Source: Fibrobacter succinogenes
Lineage (GTDB): Bacteria > Fibrobacterota > Fibrobacteria > Fibrobacterales > Fibrobacteraceae
NCBI GenBank assembly: GCA_902800345.1
Contig: CADCDO010000021.1
Span: forward strand, 1 to 64,000
Direction: 5' to 3'
DNA: 64,000 nucleotides
The notes under the pieces were generated by a model. The model saw only the letters and a program-made list of their open reading frames with translations. It was not told the DNA's origin and ran no database searches. The position numbers were made by a program, and so were the translations under genes. Shown here piece after piece: positions 30,821 to 39,251 of the stretch; position 1 is the first letter of the stretch; every line of letters begins with the position of its first letter.

Positions 30821-31217
30821 GGGTTAAAAAACTTTTTCTAAGTTTTTAATTGACAATGACTTACGTTATTCTTCCAGTTTTCTTTTTACAGTCAAATTTT
30901 ATCATTTTTCACAACAAAACGACTGTTAAGACAACCTACAAAAAACGCTTCTTTCTTAGTAAAACCAAGGATGAAAGTTTTTTGCAAGAAAAAAACAAAG
31001 TCTTTTCCTACTCCCACACAGACAAAAGAATATAATTAAAATAAGAATAAAAAAAGGATAATTTCTTCAAAATAGCGGTAAACATATTTTTACACCATGC
31101 TTATCAACAAGGAAATCACATTATTTTTTTTTTACATTGTTATTATACCTTGACAACATATTTATGGTATTTTAGTTTTGCTCCGTTTTGGGACAAAAAA
31201 CGCTCTTGGAGGCATTG
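30821..31217. other. AT-rich divergent intergenic region
   Basis: About 400 bp without a supportable gene between the DUF3467-like gene (minus) and the secretion operon (plus). It is rich in A and T tracts, including a run of ten or more T near 31124-31135. It must hold promoters for both directions. Confidence 0.6.
31150..31178 (+). promoter_or_regulatory. Possible promoter of the secretion operon
   Basis: A perfect -35 hexamer TTGACA at 31150-31155, followed by an AT-rich stretch with a poor -10 match (TAGTTT at 17 bp spacing). It lies 40-65 bp upstream of the ATG at 31218. No other candidate in the region has as good a -35. Transcription start data are lacking. Confidence 0.35.
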
Positions 31218-32951
31218 ATGAACTCTCTACGTTCATTTTTCAATTACCGTTTGCTCATAATCCTTTCTTCGTGCTTTATTTTCGGCTGTTCTGTGTCCGA
31301 TTCCCTTGACAGTGATTATTCCAAATGGGACTTTTCGGGTTCCGTGGTCGATGCAAACAGCAATCAAGGCCTAAGTGGAGTCACAATCACCTACCAGAAC
31401 ACATCTGGTGAAAAAACCGAGGCCAAGACAGACAAAAACGGGTTCTTCTTTATAGACGCCCTCCCCTATGGCACGCGTTCTTTTACATTCAGTTACAAAA
31501 AAATTTCTGGGAAAGACACGCTTTACTACACGTCTAAAACGATCAATGTTACATCGACAAACGAATCTTCGCACATGGAAGGCGTTGTCGCCGGGACTTC
31601 GGCCGTTGTGCGCCTGAGCCCCATCAACGCCTCGCTAACAGGCGAATTCTACATCAAGGACGAGGACTCGGGCAAGAACTTGCCGGTTTCCGATGTGGAA
31701 CTGAGCATCGTTTATTACGACACAAGCTTTATCAACTTATTCCCGGGAAACCTTTCCGCGACAACCGATTCCGACGGGCGATTCAAATTCAAGGGACTCC
31801 CTGCGGACACGGGATTCATTTTGCAAGTCAAATCCTTTAGCGACAAAGATTTACATTATACGGCAAAAGATATTGCGCTCCCCCGTCTCAAAGCCGATGC
31901 AGAAACAAATCTTGGACGCATGTTCCTCGATCGCGATACGACCTATAAGAAAAACAACATTATCAAGTCTTCGAACGTCATCGACGCGAACATGAACGGA
32001 TACAGCAGCGTTTCAACGCTCTTGACACCTTATTATGTATTCAACGAAAAAATTTCTGATAAAAATTTATCAGTATCTGTAATGGCCGATACGAATGTTT
32101 TCTACGTAAAGCCTAAACTTTCGAACGATACGCTGTACCTCAAGCATGATCTCGCATTCCCTTCCGAGACAAAGATTGTCGTAAGCATCACGGCTTACAA
32201 GAAAAGCAGTGGCGACCGCATCGCGCTTGAGCTGAGCGGAGATTCCGCTTTCACGACCGACCGCGGATTGTACGCCGTCACCAGCAACGCATGGCCGAGC
32301 AACAAAAAATTCAAGGCGACATTTGGAATCGACGACACGATCTGGGTCAAATTCAGCGAAACGCTCGATCCCAACACCGACCGTATCCAATGGAATTACG
32401 CCACCGGAATGGCCCGCACGATTTATGCAAACGGTTACTACGCAAACGCAAAATCGTGGGTCAAGAAAGACACGTTGTTTGTAAAGATGCTCGAAAAAAT
32501 TCTCGACTCCCGCGTTCAGGGTGATTCCGTCGGCATGAACGTCACCGTCTATGCCCAAAACGAGATGTACATCAAGGGATTCATGCTCCGGACAGAACTC
32601 GAAGTTCCGCCAACGTCTTCCTCAAGCGAGGCTTCTTCTTCAAGTTCCGCAACCTCGGCAAGCACGGAATCTTCTTCGAGCGTTGCGATGTCGTCATCTA
32701 GCGCAGTTTCGTCCTCAAGCGCAACAACGTCTTCGTCGAGCGTTGTGAAGTCTTCATCCAGCAACACAACGTCTTCGTCGAGCGTTGTGAAGTCTTCATC
32801 CAGCAACACCACGTCTTCGTCGAGCGTTGTAAAGTCTTCATCCAGCAATACCACGTCTTCGTCGAGCGTTGCGCAATCTTCAAGCAGTTCCAAAGTCACC
32901 GAACCTGCCAAAGTGTCCAGTTCCTCCGCAAATTCCAGTTCGTCTAAATAA
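31218..32951 (+). CDS. Lipoprotein with carboxypeptidase-regulatory-like domains and poly-Ser tail
   Basis: 577 residues. ATG at 31218 has GGAGG 5 nt upstream; the in-frame TTG at 31188 is rejected. Signal peptide ends in lipobox IFGC. Residues about 35-110 (FSGSVVDANSNQGLSGVTI, KTDKNGFFFIDALPYG) form a carboxypeptidase-regulatory-like beta-sandwich; a second copy lies at about 140-220 (GRFKFKGLPADTGF). Residues about 270-460 are beta-rich and unassigned. The last 100 residues are Ser-rich with VVKSSSSNTT repeats. The stop overlaps the next ATG (TAATG), so the four genes to 36895 are probably co-transcribed and coupled. Likely anchored in the outer membrane, perhaps an accessory part of the exporter. 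Confidence 0.85.
   Translation: MNSLRSFFNYRLLIILSSCFIFGCSVSDSLDSDYSKWDFSGSVVDANSNQGLSGVTITYQNTSGEKTEAKTDKNGFFFIDALPYGTRSFTFSYKKISGKDTLYYTSKTINVTSTNESSHMEGVVAGTSAVVRLSPINASLTGEFYIKDEDSGKNLPVSDVELSIVYYDTSFINLFPGNLSATTDSDGRFKFKGLPADTGFILQVKSFSDKDLHYTAKDIALPRLKADAETNLGRMFLDRDTTYKKNNIIKSSNVIDANMNGYSSVSTLLTPYYVFNEKISDKNLSVSVMADTNVFYVKPKLSNDTLYLKHDLAFPSETKIVVSITAYKKSSGDRIALELSGDSAFTTDRGLYAVTSNAWPSNKKFKATFGIDDTIWVKFSETLDPNTDRIQWNYATGMARTIYANGYYANAKSWVKKDTLFVKMLEKILDSRVQGDSVGMNVTVYAQNEMYIKGFMLRTELEVPPTSSSSEASSSSSATSASTESSSSVAMSSSSAVSSSSATTSSSSVVKSSSSNTTSSSSVVKSSSSNTTSSSSVVKSSSSNTTSSSSVAQSSSSSKVTEPAKVSSSSANSSSSK
32729..32870 (+). repeat. 42-bp tandem repeat in the poly-Ser tail
   Basis: GTCTTCG recurs at 32729, 32771, 32813 and 32855, a 42-bp period with few differences, coding a 14-residue Ser/Val/Asn/Thr unit. 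It lengthens the linker of the lipoprotein. Confidence 0.85.
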
Positions 32952-33739
32952 TGATTCGTAAAATTATCACAAGTCTCTCGTTTGCAGCAGCCGCCTATGC
33001 AGCCACTTTTGACGGCGTCACCGAGCCAATCGCCCAGGCAAAAATCGGCTTTACCGTATCCGGGAAAATCGACAGCATCTGGGTCAAGGAAGGCGCATTT
33101 GTCCACAAGGGCGACACTTTGATGAACCTTGTCAAGACCGAAGAAGAACTGCGTGCAAGCATCACGAAAATCGCCGCAGAAGACACGTCCAGCGTAGTAT
33201 CGGCCAAGGCCAAGATGAGCACCTACGAAAAGGACATGCAGGTCACAAAAAAGTTGTTCGAAACATCCAATTCAATCAGCGCCGAACAGGTCTGGGAAAA
33301 AGAACTGAACTACAACGTGTCCAAGGCCGAATGGGAAGCCGCCAAAATCGCAAAGGTAAAGGATTCGCTGGAATACCGCATGGCCCGCGCCCAACTCGAA
33401 AAACAATACCTCATAGCTCCCTTTGACGGTGAAATCGTCGCCATATCCAAGAATAACAGCGAAAGCGTCGAAGGATTGGAGCCGGTCATAGAGATTGCCG
33501 ATGTTCGCACCTGCCGCATGACCGCCTACATCATCGTCAGCAAGGCGAGCTCGCTAAAAGTCGGCCAACAAGTCAACTTGCAACTCAACAGTGGAAAGGT
33601 CCGTAACAAGAAAGGGAACATCGAGTTCATTTCTCCCGTCGTAGACAAAGCGAGCCTTTTGCGAACAGTCAAAGTTGTTTTTGACAACTCCGATAAAGCC
33701 GTAGAACCGGGCGTCACCGGAAAGATTTTTGTCAAATGA
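32951..33739 (+). CDS. Short HlyD/RND-type periplasmic adaptor (membrane fusion protein)
   Basis: 262 residues. Signal peptide MIRKIITSLSFAAAAYA. Residues about 25-60 (AKIGFTVSGKIDSIWVKEGAFVHKGDTL) are the first half of a biotinyl-lipoyl-like domain; residues about 65-130 form a helical hairpin; LIAPFDGEIVAI completes the lipoyl half; a beta-barrel domain follows with VGQQVNLQL and a terminal EPGVTGKIFV. It is shorter than standard HlyD (about 480) or AcrA (about 400). ATG overlaps the upstream stop by one base, and the gene overlaps tolC-like by 4 bp (ATGA). Adaptors of this kind link an inner-membrane pump to TolC; the pump is not in this window. Confidence 0.87.
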   Translation: MIRKIITSLSFAAAAYAATFDGVTEPIAQAKIGFTVSGKIDSIWVKEGAFVHKGDTLMNLVKTEEELRASITKIAAEDTSSVVSAKAKMSTYEKDMQVTKKLFETSNSISAEQVWEKELNYNVSKAEWEAAKIAKVKDSLEYRMARAQLEKQYLIAPFDGEIVAISKNNSESVEGLEPVIEIADVRTCRMTAYIIVSKASSLKVGQQVNLQLNSGKVRNKKGNIEFISPVVDKASLLRTVKVVFDNSDKAVEPGVTGKIFVK

Positions 33740-35463
33740 ACAGACAAAATAACGCCATATTTCGGATAAGCGCAAGGCCAATCATTGCCGTGCTGCTTTT
33801 GGCCGTTCTGTCGTACGCGCAAGATTCGACGAGTGTATTGGATTCAGCAAAGATCTCGGACACAATAAACGCACAAGATTCGACAAGCGTACAAAATTCG
33901 ACAGATACGCAAAATTCGACAACGTCGCAAGAGACTTTGGTTTCGCCGGATTCGACAAGTTCACAAGAAGTATTGGTTTCATCGGATTCAGCAAGTGTAC
34001 AGGATTCAACAAATCCACTAGAAGCAAAAAGCACGCCGGATTCTCTTTTCATCGATTTCGATACAGCACTGGAAGTCATCATTGCAAACAACATTGACAT
34101 TCAAGAGGCAAAGTACAACTGGATGATGCAAAACGAAGCCGCCATAGGATCGTATGGCGAATTCGAACCGCATTTGACAGCGAGAGCGTTCAAGGAAAAA
34201 GGCGACGCTCCGAACACTTTATTTTCTGAAATCAAGGAAGAGTACAAAATCGGTATTCAGGGACGCGCCCCGACAGGTACCGAATACAATGTCGGATTCA
34301 ACCAGGCGGGTTATTCCCATAGCGACTACACGTCGGAACTTTACTTTGGCGGTGAACTCAGACAACATCTTTTGAAAGATGGTCCCCTGTTCAGTGCACT
34401 GTTTAGCAACCAGCGTATCGCAAAACTTCAGAAGGAACTTGCATACCAGCAATATCGCGAAAAGCTGAGCGAAGTTTTGGAAAATTTCTGCGACACATAT
34501 TGGAACTATTACTTCTCGCAGCAAACGCTTATCTTTGCGGAAAAATCAGCCTCGGTCGCAAGCGAAATCGTAGAAGACGCCCGCAAACGTCATGAATTGG
34601 GTATGCTATCGCAGCTCGACTACCAAAAAGCGGTTGCCGAATTTTCCGATCGCGAAGGCGCCCGCCTTGACGCACTAGACAAACTTCGCAGCGCACGTCT
34701 CGCCCTTTTGCTGATGCTTTCATCGCAAGATCTGGTGAGGGACCCGCGTCCAATTGCCATCGCTCCCAACAAGGAACTGGATTCCACGGCGGTTCTTGAT
34801 TCGTTGACGTTCCTGGATTCCATCAGCATCATGCATCCCGCTTATCTCGCCCAAAATGCCGAAGTCGAAATTAGGAACACTAATTTGGACAAGAGCAAGA
34901 ACAAATTCTTGCCATCTGTCGATGTAATCGGAAATTATGGAATCCGCAGCCGCGACAAGAATGCGGAAGTCGCATTGAACAACTTTAAGAGCAAGAACAG
35001 AAGACAAAGTGTCTTTGCCTACGGCATTGAAATTGACGTTCCTTTATTTGCAAATCTAGAAGAAAGGCACCAAATAGCGGCCGAAAAAGCAAGTATCCGC
35101 TCCGCACGCTCCAGGCTTGCTTTATTGCAAGGCAAGCTCTACGAAGAATACCGCATACTGCAGCAACGAGCAAAGGAACTCCGTAGCCAATGGAAGCTAA
35201 GCGAAACGGCTGTTGCCTACCATGAAAAGGAACTTCAGGAAGAGTTCAAAAAAATGGAACTTGGCAAAAGCAACTACCACCTGATTTTCGACATGGAAGA
35301 TGACCTGAGAGAGGCACAGCAACGTCACCTGGAATGCATGAGACAGCTTCGAATTATAGACGTCCGGCTCATTCGCGCAACCGGAAAGTTGTTGTCGCAA
35401 AACGGTCTTGAATCATGGAAAGACGGAAAGATTATTCTCCGTAAGGATTTGCTCAGTGACTAG
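33736..35463 (+). CDS. TolC-family outer membrane efflux protein
   Basis: 575 residues. Signal peptide ends near LLAVLSYAQ. Residues about 30-95 are an unusual low-complexity Asp/Ser/Thr/Gln stretch (repeats of QDST and NSTD), not found in classical TolC. The remainder is typical: two tandem repeats of long helices with strand pairs (ALEVIIANNIDIQEAKYN; RHELGMLSQLDYQKAVAEFSDREGARLDA; FLPSVDVIGNYGI; KSNYHLIFDMEDDLREAQ). Such proteins form a trimeric channel across the outer membrane and periplasm. Neighbours on both sides are adaptor proteins, so it is most likely the exit duct of a dedicated exporter. Confidence 0.9.
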   Translation: MNRQNNAIFRISARPIIAVLLLAVLSYAQDSTSVLDSAKISDTINAQDSTSVQNSTDTQNSTTSQETLVSPDSTSSQEVLVSSDSASVQDSTNPLEAKSTPDSLFIDFDTALEVIIANNIDIQEAKYNWMMQNEAAIGSYGEFEPHLTARAFKEKGDAPNTLFSEIKEEYKIGIQGRAPTGTEYNVGFNQAGYSHSDYTSELYFGGELRQHLLKDGPLFSALFSNQRIAKLQKELAYQQYREKLSEVLENFCDTYWNYYFSQQTLIFAEKSASVASEIVEDARKRHELGMLSQLDYQKAVAEFSDREGARLDALDKLRSARLALLLMLSSQDLVRDPRPIAIAPNKELDSTAVLDSLTFLDSISIMHPAYLAQNAEVEIRNTNLDKSKNKFLPSVDVIGNYGIRSRDKNAEVALNNFKSKNRRQSVFAYGIEIDVPLFANLEERHQIAAEKASIRSARSRLALLQGKLYEEYRILQQRAKELRSQWKLSETAVAYHEKELQEEFKKMELGKSNYHLIFDMEDDLREAQQRHLECMRQLRIIDVRLIRATGKLLSQNGLESWKDGKIILRKDLLSD

Positions 35464-36895
35464 CGCTCAAGTAAAACTGGACCCGAACGACATCATCAAG
35501 GCGTTACAAGGAGCCTTGAAAACGACCAATGCAAAAATTGGCCAGTTGACAACCGTTTTCGACATCGTCCAAAAAGTACTGGAAAAAGAAAAATTCAAGC
35601 AAGCGACACTTACTCTCGCAAGCGAAATCGCAGACCGCCACAAGGCCGAACGCGTAAGTTTCGGCTGGCTGAAGCACGATTACATTGTTCTCAAGGCCAT
35701 AAGCCACACGGACCATTTCGAAAAGAAAATGCAGATCGTGCGCGATCTCGAAGGCGCCATGGAAGAAGCCTATGAGCAGGACGCCTCCATTCTCTACCCG
35801 CCTCCGGAGAACATTTCGCTTGCCACTCGAATGCACGAATCGTACAGCCAAACGTATAACGCCGGCTACCTGCTCTCCGTTCCGGTGCGTCACGGCGACG
35901 ACATCATCGGCATCATCACTTGCGAACGCAAGGGATTGCCCTTTAGCGATGAAGAAGCAACGCAGATTCACTTGGCATCGAACCTTTGCAGCGCAAGGCT
36001 CTTGGAGCTTTTCCGCAAAAGCAGCTGGTTCGGCGCCCGGATGATGCGCAGCACGCGTAAGGGGCTCGGAAAAGTCCTCGGGTACGAACACACTTGGGCT
36101 AAGTTCTTTACGATTCTCGGAATTGGACTCGTTCTATTCGCAACGCTTTATCCGCTAGAATACAAAGTAAGCTCCCCCGCCATCTTGAAGACGGACAAAA
36201 TCATTTATCTCACGGCCCCGTTTGACGGATACATCGACAGCGTCTATGTCAAGCCTGGCGATGTGGTCTATAAAGATCAAATTCTTCTTCGTCTAGACCA
36301 AGAGGAGCTTAAGCTCGAAGAAGCGGACTTGCTCGCCCAGGAACAGGACAACCGCCGCGAAATACAGAAGGCTCAAGCAAGCCGTGAACTCGCCGAAATG
36401 CGAATCCAGCAAGCCAAGCTGGCGCAAACGCTCGCCAGGCTCAAGACCGTGCGCTATAAACTGTCGAAGGCTGTCATCCGTGCAACCGTCGATAACGCCG
36501 TCATTGTCGAAGGCGATTTGCAAAAACGCCTTGGCGCCCCGGTAAACCAGGGTGCAGAACTGTTCCAAATGGCCTCCATCGAAAACATATACGTTGAATC
36601 AGCGGTAAGCGAACTCGAAATCGGAAATATCAAGCAAGACGGCGAAGGGCTTTTGGCCATCAAGAGCCGTCCCGATTACGTCTATCGATTCAAAACGGAG
36701 CGCATCAGCCCGACCGCAACCGTCAAGGATCAGGAGAACACGTTCCCCGTTCGTGGAGAATTTGTCCGCAAAGTGCCCAGCTGGTTCCGCCCCGGCATGA
36801 CCGGAATTTCAAAAATCTACGCCGGCAAGAAAACGCTCTGGTGGATTCTTTCGCACCAAGCCATCGACTACATCAGACTCAAACTCTGGTGGTAA
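35456..36895 (+). CDS. GAF-domain / HlyD-like adaptor fusion
   Basis: 479 residues from GTG at 35456, which has AAGGA 8 nt upstream and overlaps the stop of the TolC-like gene by 8 bp; an upstream in-frame TTG at 35408 lacks support. Residues about 20-190 read as a GAF domain (ASEIADRHKAERVSFGW, SVPVRHGDDIIGIITCE, EEATQIHLASNLCSARL). One membrane helix follows at about 217-236 (FFTILGIGLVLFATLYPL). Residues about 240-479 are HlyD-like: lipoyl halves (APFDGYIDSVYVKPGDVVYKD and RATVDNAVIVEGDL) flank a helical hairpin, ending with PGMTGISKIYAGKK. The GAF part should be cytoplasmic and the adaptor periplasmic. No ABC transporter or M50 peptidase follows; the next gene is on the other strand. Confidence 0.85.
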   Translation: MTSAQVKLDPNDIIKALQGALKTTNAKIGQLTTVFDIVQKVLEKEKFKQATLTLASEIADRHKAERVSFGWLKHDYIVLKAISHTDHFEKKMQIVRDLEGAMEEAYEQDASILYPPPENISLATRMHESYSQTYNAGYLLSVPVRHGDDIIGIITCERKGLPFSDEEATQIHLASNLCSARLLELFRKSSWFGARMMRSTRKGLGKVLGYEHTWAKFFTILGIGLVLFATLYPLEYKVSSPAILKTDKIIYLTAPFDGYIDSVYVKPGDVVYKDQILLRLDQEELKLEEADLLAQEQDNRREIQKAQASRELAEMRIQQAKLAQTLARLKTVRYKLSKAVIRATVDNAVIVEGDLQKRLGAPVNQGAELFQMASIENIYVESAVSELEIGNIKQDGEGLLAIKSRPDYVYRFKTERISPTATVKDQENTFPVRGEFVRKVPSWFRPGMTGISKIYAGKKTLWWILSHQAIDYIRLKLWW

Positions 36896-36898
36896 AAT

Positions 36899-38161
36899 CT
36901 AGGATTTGAGCCGCTTAGCGCATTCGCGGGCGTCGCGAAGTATTTCGTCTTCGCCTTCGACGTGGCGGTTTCGCATAACAAAATTGCCGTTGCACATCAC
37001 AGAATCAATCGCGCCAGAATTAGCGGAATAGACCCAGTTGCTATAGACGTTGTAGCACGGCACCATGCGCTCGTTGTTGAGGTCAATCAGCAAGCAATCC
37101 GCAAGGAAGCCTTCCTCGATCCGGCCCGCCTTGAGTCCGAAGAAATTAGCCACGTTGCAAGTCGCCATCTTGAGCGCTTCTTCGGCCGGGAGCGTTTCTG
37201 CAGTCCCGAGATACTTGGCCAAGAGCGCAATCGTCTTCATTTCTTCTTGCATATCGAGATTGTTGTTCGACGAGTCGCCATCCGTCCCGAGTCCAAGTTT
37301 TATGCCGTCCTTGAGCATTTCGGCAATCTGCGGAATGCCGCTGTTCAACTTCATATTGGAGCACGGATTCAGAATGGCGGTCGCACCGGATTCCGCGAAA
37401 ATCTTGCGGTCGGACGCGGAGAAATGCGTACAATGTGCCGCCGAGAAATTCGAGTTCAAGCCTCCTAGGCGTTTCCAGAACTCCACTGGCGTGCAGCCGA
37501 ACTTTTCCTGACAATTTTTCAGTTCCAGCACAGTTTCTGACAAATGCGTATGAATCTTGTAGTTCTCGGCATGGGCCAGTTCAATCAGTTCCGCAGTTTT
37601 TTCCTCGCCCACCGTATAAATGGCATGCGGCATGACCACAAGCTGCACGCGTTCCGATTCTCCCGTATGATTTTTCAGGAACTCGACGTTGTTCGCCCAA
37701 GCTTCTGCCGTCATCAGCGGTTCCGCAAAAGTGACGCCGATGGCCGCACGGATTCCCATTTCCTCGACGACACGCATCGTCTGTTCGCGATGCCAGTACA
37801 TGTCCGCGAAAAAAACCGTCCCGGACTTGATCATTTCGAGAATTGCAAGACGGCTACCGACAGCGATATCATCGGGCGTCAGTTTTGCTTCCGTCGGCCA
37901 AATGTATTCCGAGAGCCACTTGTAAAGTTCCATATCATCGGCAAAACCGCGTAACAACGACATCGCCGCATGCGTATGGCCATTATAGAACGCAGGCATA
38001 ATCGCAAAATTCGAGCAATCGACAATTTCTGCATTGTCGTAATCAGAAGGTACAAGGGGTGTAGAAACCTTTTCAAAACGGTTCCCGGCAACAAGGATAT
38101 CGGCACGAACGGCACCGGAAGCTTTCGGCAACAAGACCGACTTCAATATGATTTTTTTCAC
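36899..38161 (-). CDS. Amidohydrolase, MtaD/SsnA-like deaminase
   Basis: About 420 residues from GTG at 38161 (AAGG 5 nt upstream). A longer frame to 38200 would add CPLCKKK but leaves only 25 bp to the divergent gene, so the shorter start is preferred. Metal-binding motif GHTHAAM, then HTHLSET, a conserved His in SAAHCTHFSASD and LGTDGDSSNNNLDM; these match the TrzA/SsnA/MtaD deaminases that act on S-adenosylhomocysteine, methylthioadenosine or related purines. The exact substrate cannot be read from sequence. Cytoplasmic. The 3' end lies 3 bp from the converging GAF-HlyD gene. Confidence 0.88.
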   Translation of the reverse strand: MKKIILKSVLLPKASGAVRADILVAGNRFEKVSTPLVPSDYDNAEIVDCSNFAIMPAFYNGHTHAAMSLLRGFADDMELYKWLSEYIWPTEAKLTPDDIAVGSRLAILEMIKSGTVFFADMYWHREQTMRVVEEMGIRAAIGVTFAEPLMTAEAWANNVEFLKNHTGESERVQLVVMPHAIYTVGEEKTAELIELAHAENYKIHTHLSETVLELKNCQEKFGCTPVEFWKRLGGLNSNFSAAHCTHFSASDRKIFAESGATAILNPCSNMKLNSGIPQIAEMLKDGIKLGLGTDGDSSNNNLDMQEEMKTIALLAKYLGTAETLPAEEALKMATCNVANFFGLKAGRIEEGFLADCLLIDLNNERMVPCYNVYSNWVYSANSGAIDSVMCNGNFVMRNRHVEGEDEILRDARECAKRLKS

Positions 38162-38225
38162 ACTTACCTTCTTTTTGCAAAGGGGACAGACTATTTTCAC
38201 CCATTTTGGAATATATTATATAAAT

Positions 38226-39227
38226 ATGAAATACGATTGTCCAGAAGCTTTGCCAATTTCAAGGAATGAATTTTCCCAGATATACCTGTTCAGGAATATC
38301 CAATTCGAAAAACTCGCCGGATTCCTATTAGGGTGTTCTGTCATAAACTACAACAAAGATGAAACAATCATCAATCCCACGACTTCCACAAAAGCCGTTT
38401 ATATTCTCATCAACGGTTTACTTCAGGTCAATGTCGAATCGGAAAAGGGTGGAACATTTTCTCTAACCATCAAACCCGGCCAATGCGTCGGGGAGATGTC
38501 CGTTTTGGATGATGTCGCGCCCTGCGCTACAATCATCGCCAAGGAAAAAAGCAAAATCCTTTACATCCCGTCGGATATCGCGCTGTCGATGATACGCGTT
38601 TCCCACGAGCTTTGTCTTAATTTTTTGCTGATGTTGAGTCAACGTCTCCGCACGAACAACATGATGGTCTGTGACGAACAGTATCACATCCGCTGTATCG
38701 AGGAAAACGCGAGAATCGACCCGTTGACGGGACTGCACAACCGCCGCTGGCTAGAAGACATGTACACGCGTGAAATGCAGCGCAGCAATATCGGCAATTA
38801 CAAGCTCACGGCGTTCATGCTTGACATTGACCATTTCAAGAAAATAAACGACACCTATGGTCATATGGCCGGAGACCAGGTCCTTATTTCGATTGCACAG
38901 ACGCTTCTCCACAGTCTGCGCCCCTCCGACATGCCGGTACGCTACGGTGGCGAAGAGTTTACCATATTCCTTCCGGGAACAACCGACGAAAATGCAAAAA
39001 TCATCGCAGAACGCATCCGTCGGAACATGGAAAACACGAGCATCACATTGCCTAACGGGACAATCCTGCAAATTACGGTAAGCATAGGCTATGCAGAACG
39101 CATAGAGAACGACACCGTAACATCGCTCATCGAAAGAGCAGACAAGGCCATGTACTACGCCAAGGAAAACGGAAGGAACCGCATCTGCAAGAATTGTAAT
39201 GACGGAAAATTTGAGTTGATCATCTAA
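38226..39227 (+). CDS. Cyclic-nucleotide-binding-like / GGDEF diguanylate cyclase
   Basis: 333 residues, starting at MKYDCPEALP (ATG 38226); the frame extension to 38148 overlaps the divergent gene and is rejected. Residues about 20-135 form a cNMP-binding beta-barrel with GQCVGEMSVLDDVAPCATI. The Arg that normally contacts the cyclic phosphate is Cys here, so binding of cAMP is doubtful. Residues about 165-325 are a GGDEF domain with LDIDHFKKINDTYGHMAGD and RYGGEEF; RPSD five residues upstream is an intact inhibitory I-site. It should make c-di-GMP with product feedback. No EAL domain and no membrane segment. Confidence 0.9.
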   Translation: MKYDCPEALPISRNEFSQIYLFRNIQFEKLAGFLLGCSVINYNKDETIINPTTSTKAVYILINGLLQVNVESEKGGTFSLTIKPGQCVGEMSVLDDVAPCATIIAKEKSKILYIPSDIALSMIRVSHELCLNFLLMLSQRLRTNNMMVCDEQYHIRCIEENARIDPLTGLHNRRWLEDMYTREMQRSNIGNYKLTAFMLDIDHFKKINDTYGHMAGDQVLISIAQTLLHSLRPSDMPVRYGGEEFTIFLPGTTDENAKIIAERIRRNMENTSITLPNGTILQITVSIGYAERIENDTVTSLIERADKAMYYAKENGRNRICKNCNDGKFELII

Positions 39228-39251
39228 GGCCGAGGAGACGGCGCCAAAAGC

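Noticed and set aside
32549..33106. Minus-strand frame with repeated Glu/Asp/Leu runs
   Set aside because: It is the complement of the poly-Ser repeat and start of the adaptor gene; no independent support.
31218..36895. Drug-efflux (RND) operon
   Set aside because: No inner-membrane RND or ABC pump is present, and the position opposite the giant repeat protein fits protein export better, although efflux cannot be excluded.
36899..38200. Zinc-knuckle start (CPLCKKK) of the deaminase gene
   Set aside because: The GTG at 38161 has a good Shine-Dalgarno and gives the normal family N-terminus; the longer version would leave only 25 bp to the divergent gene.
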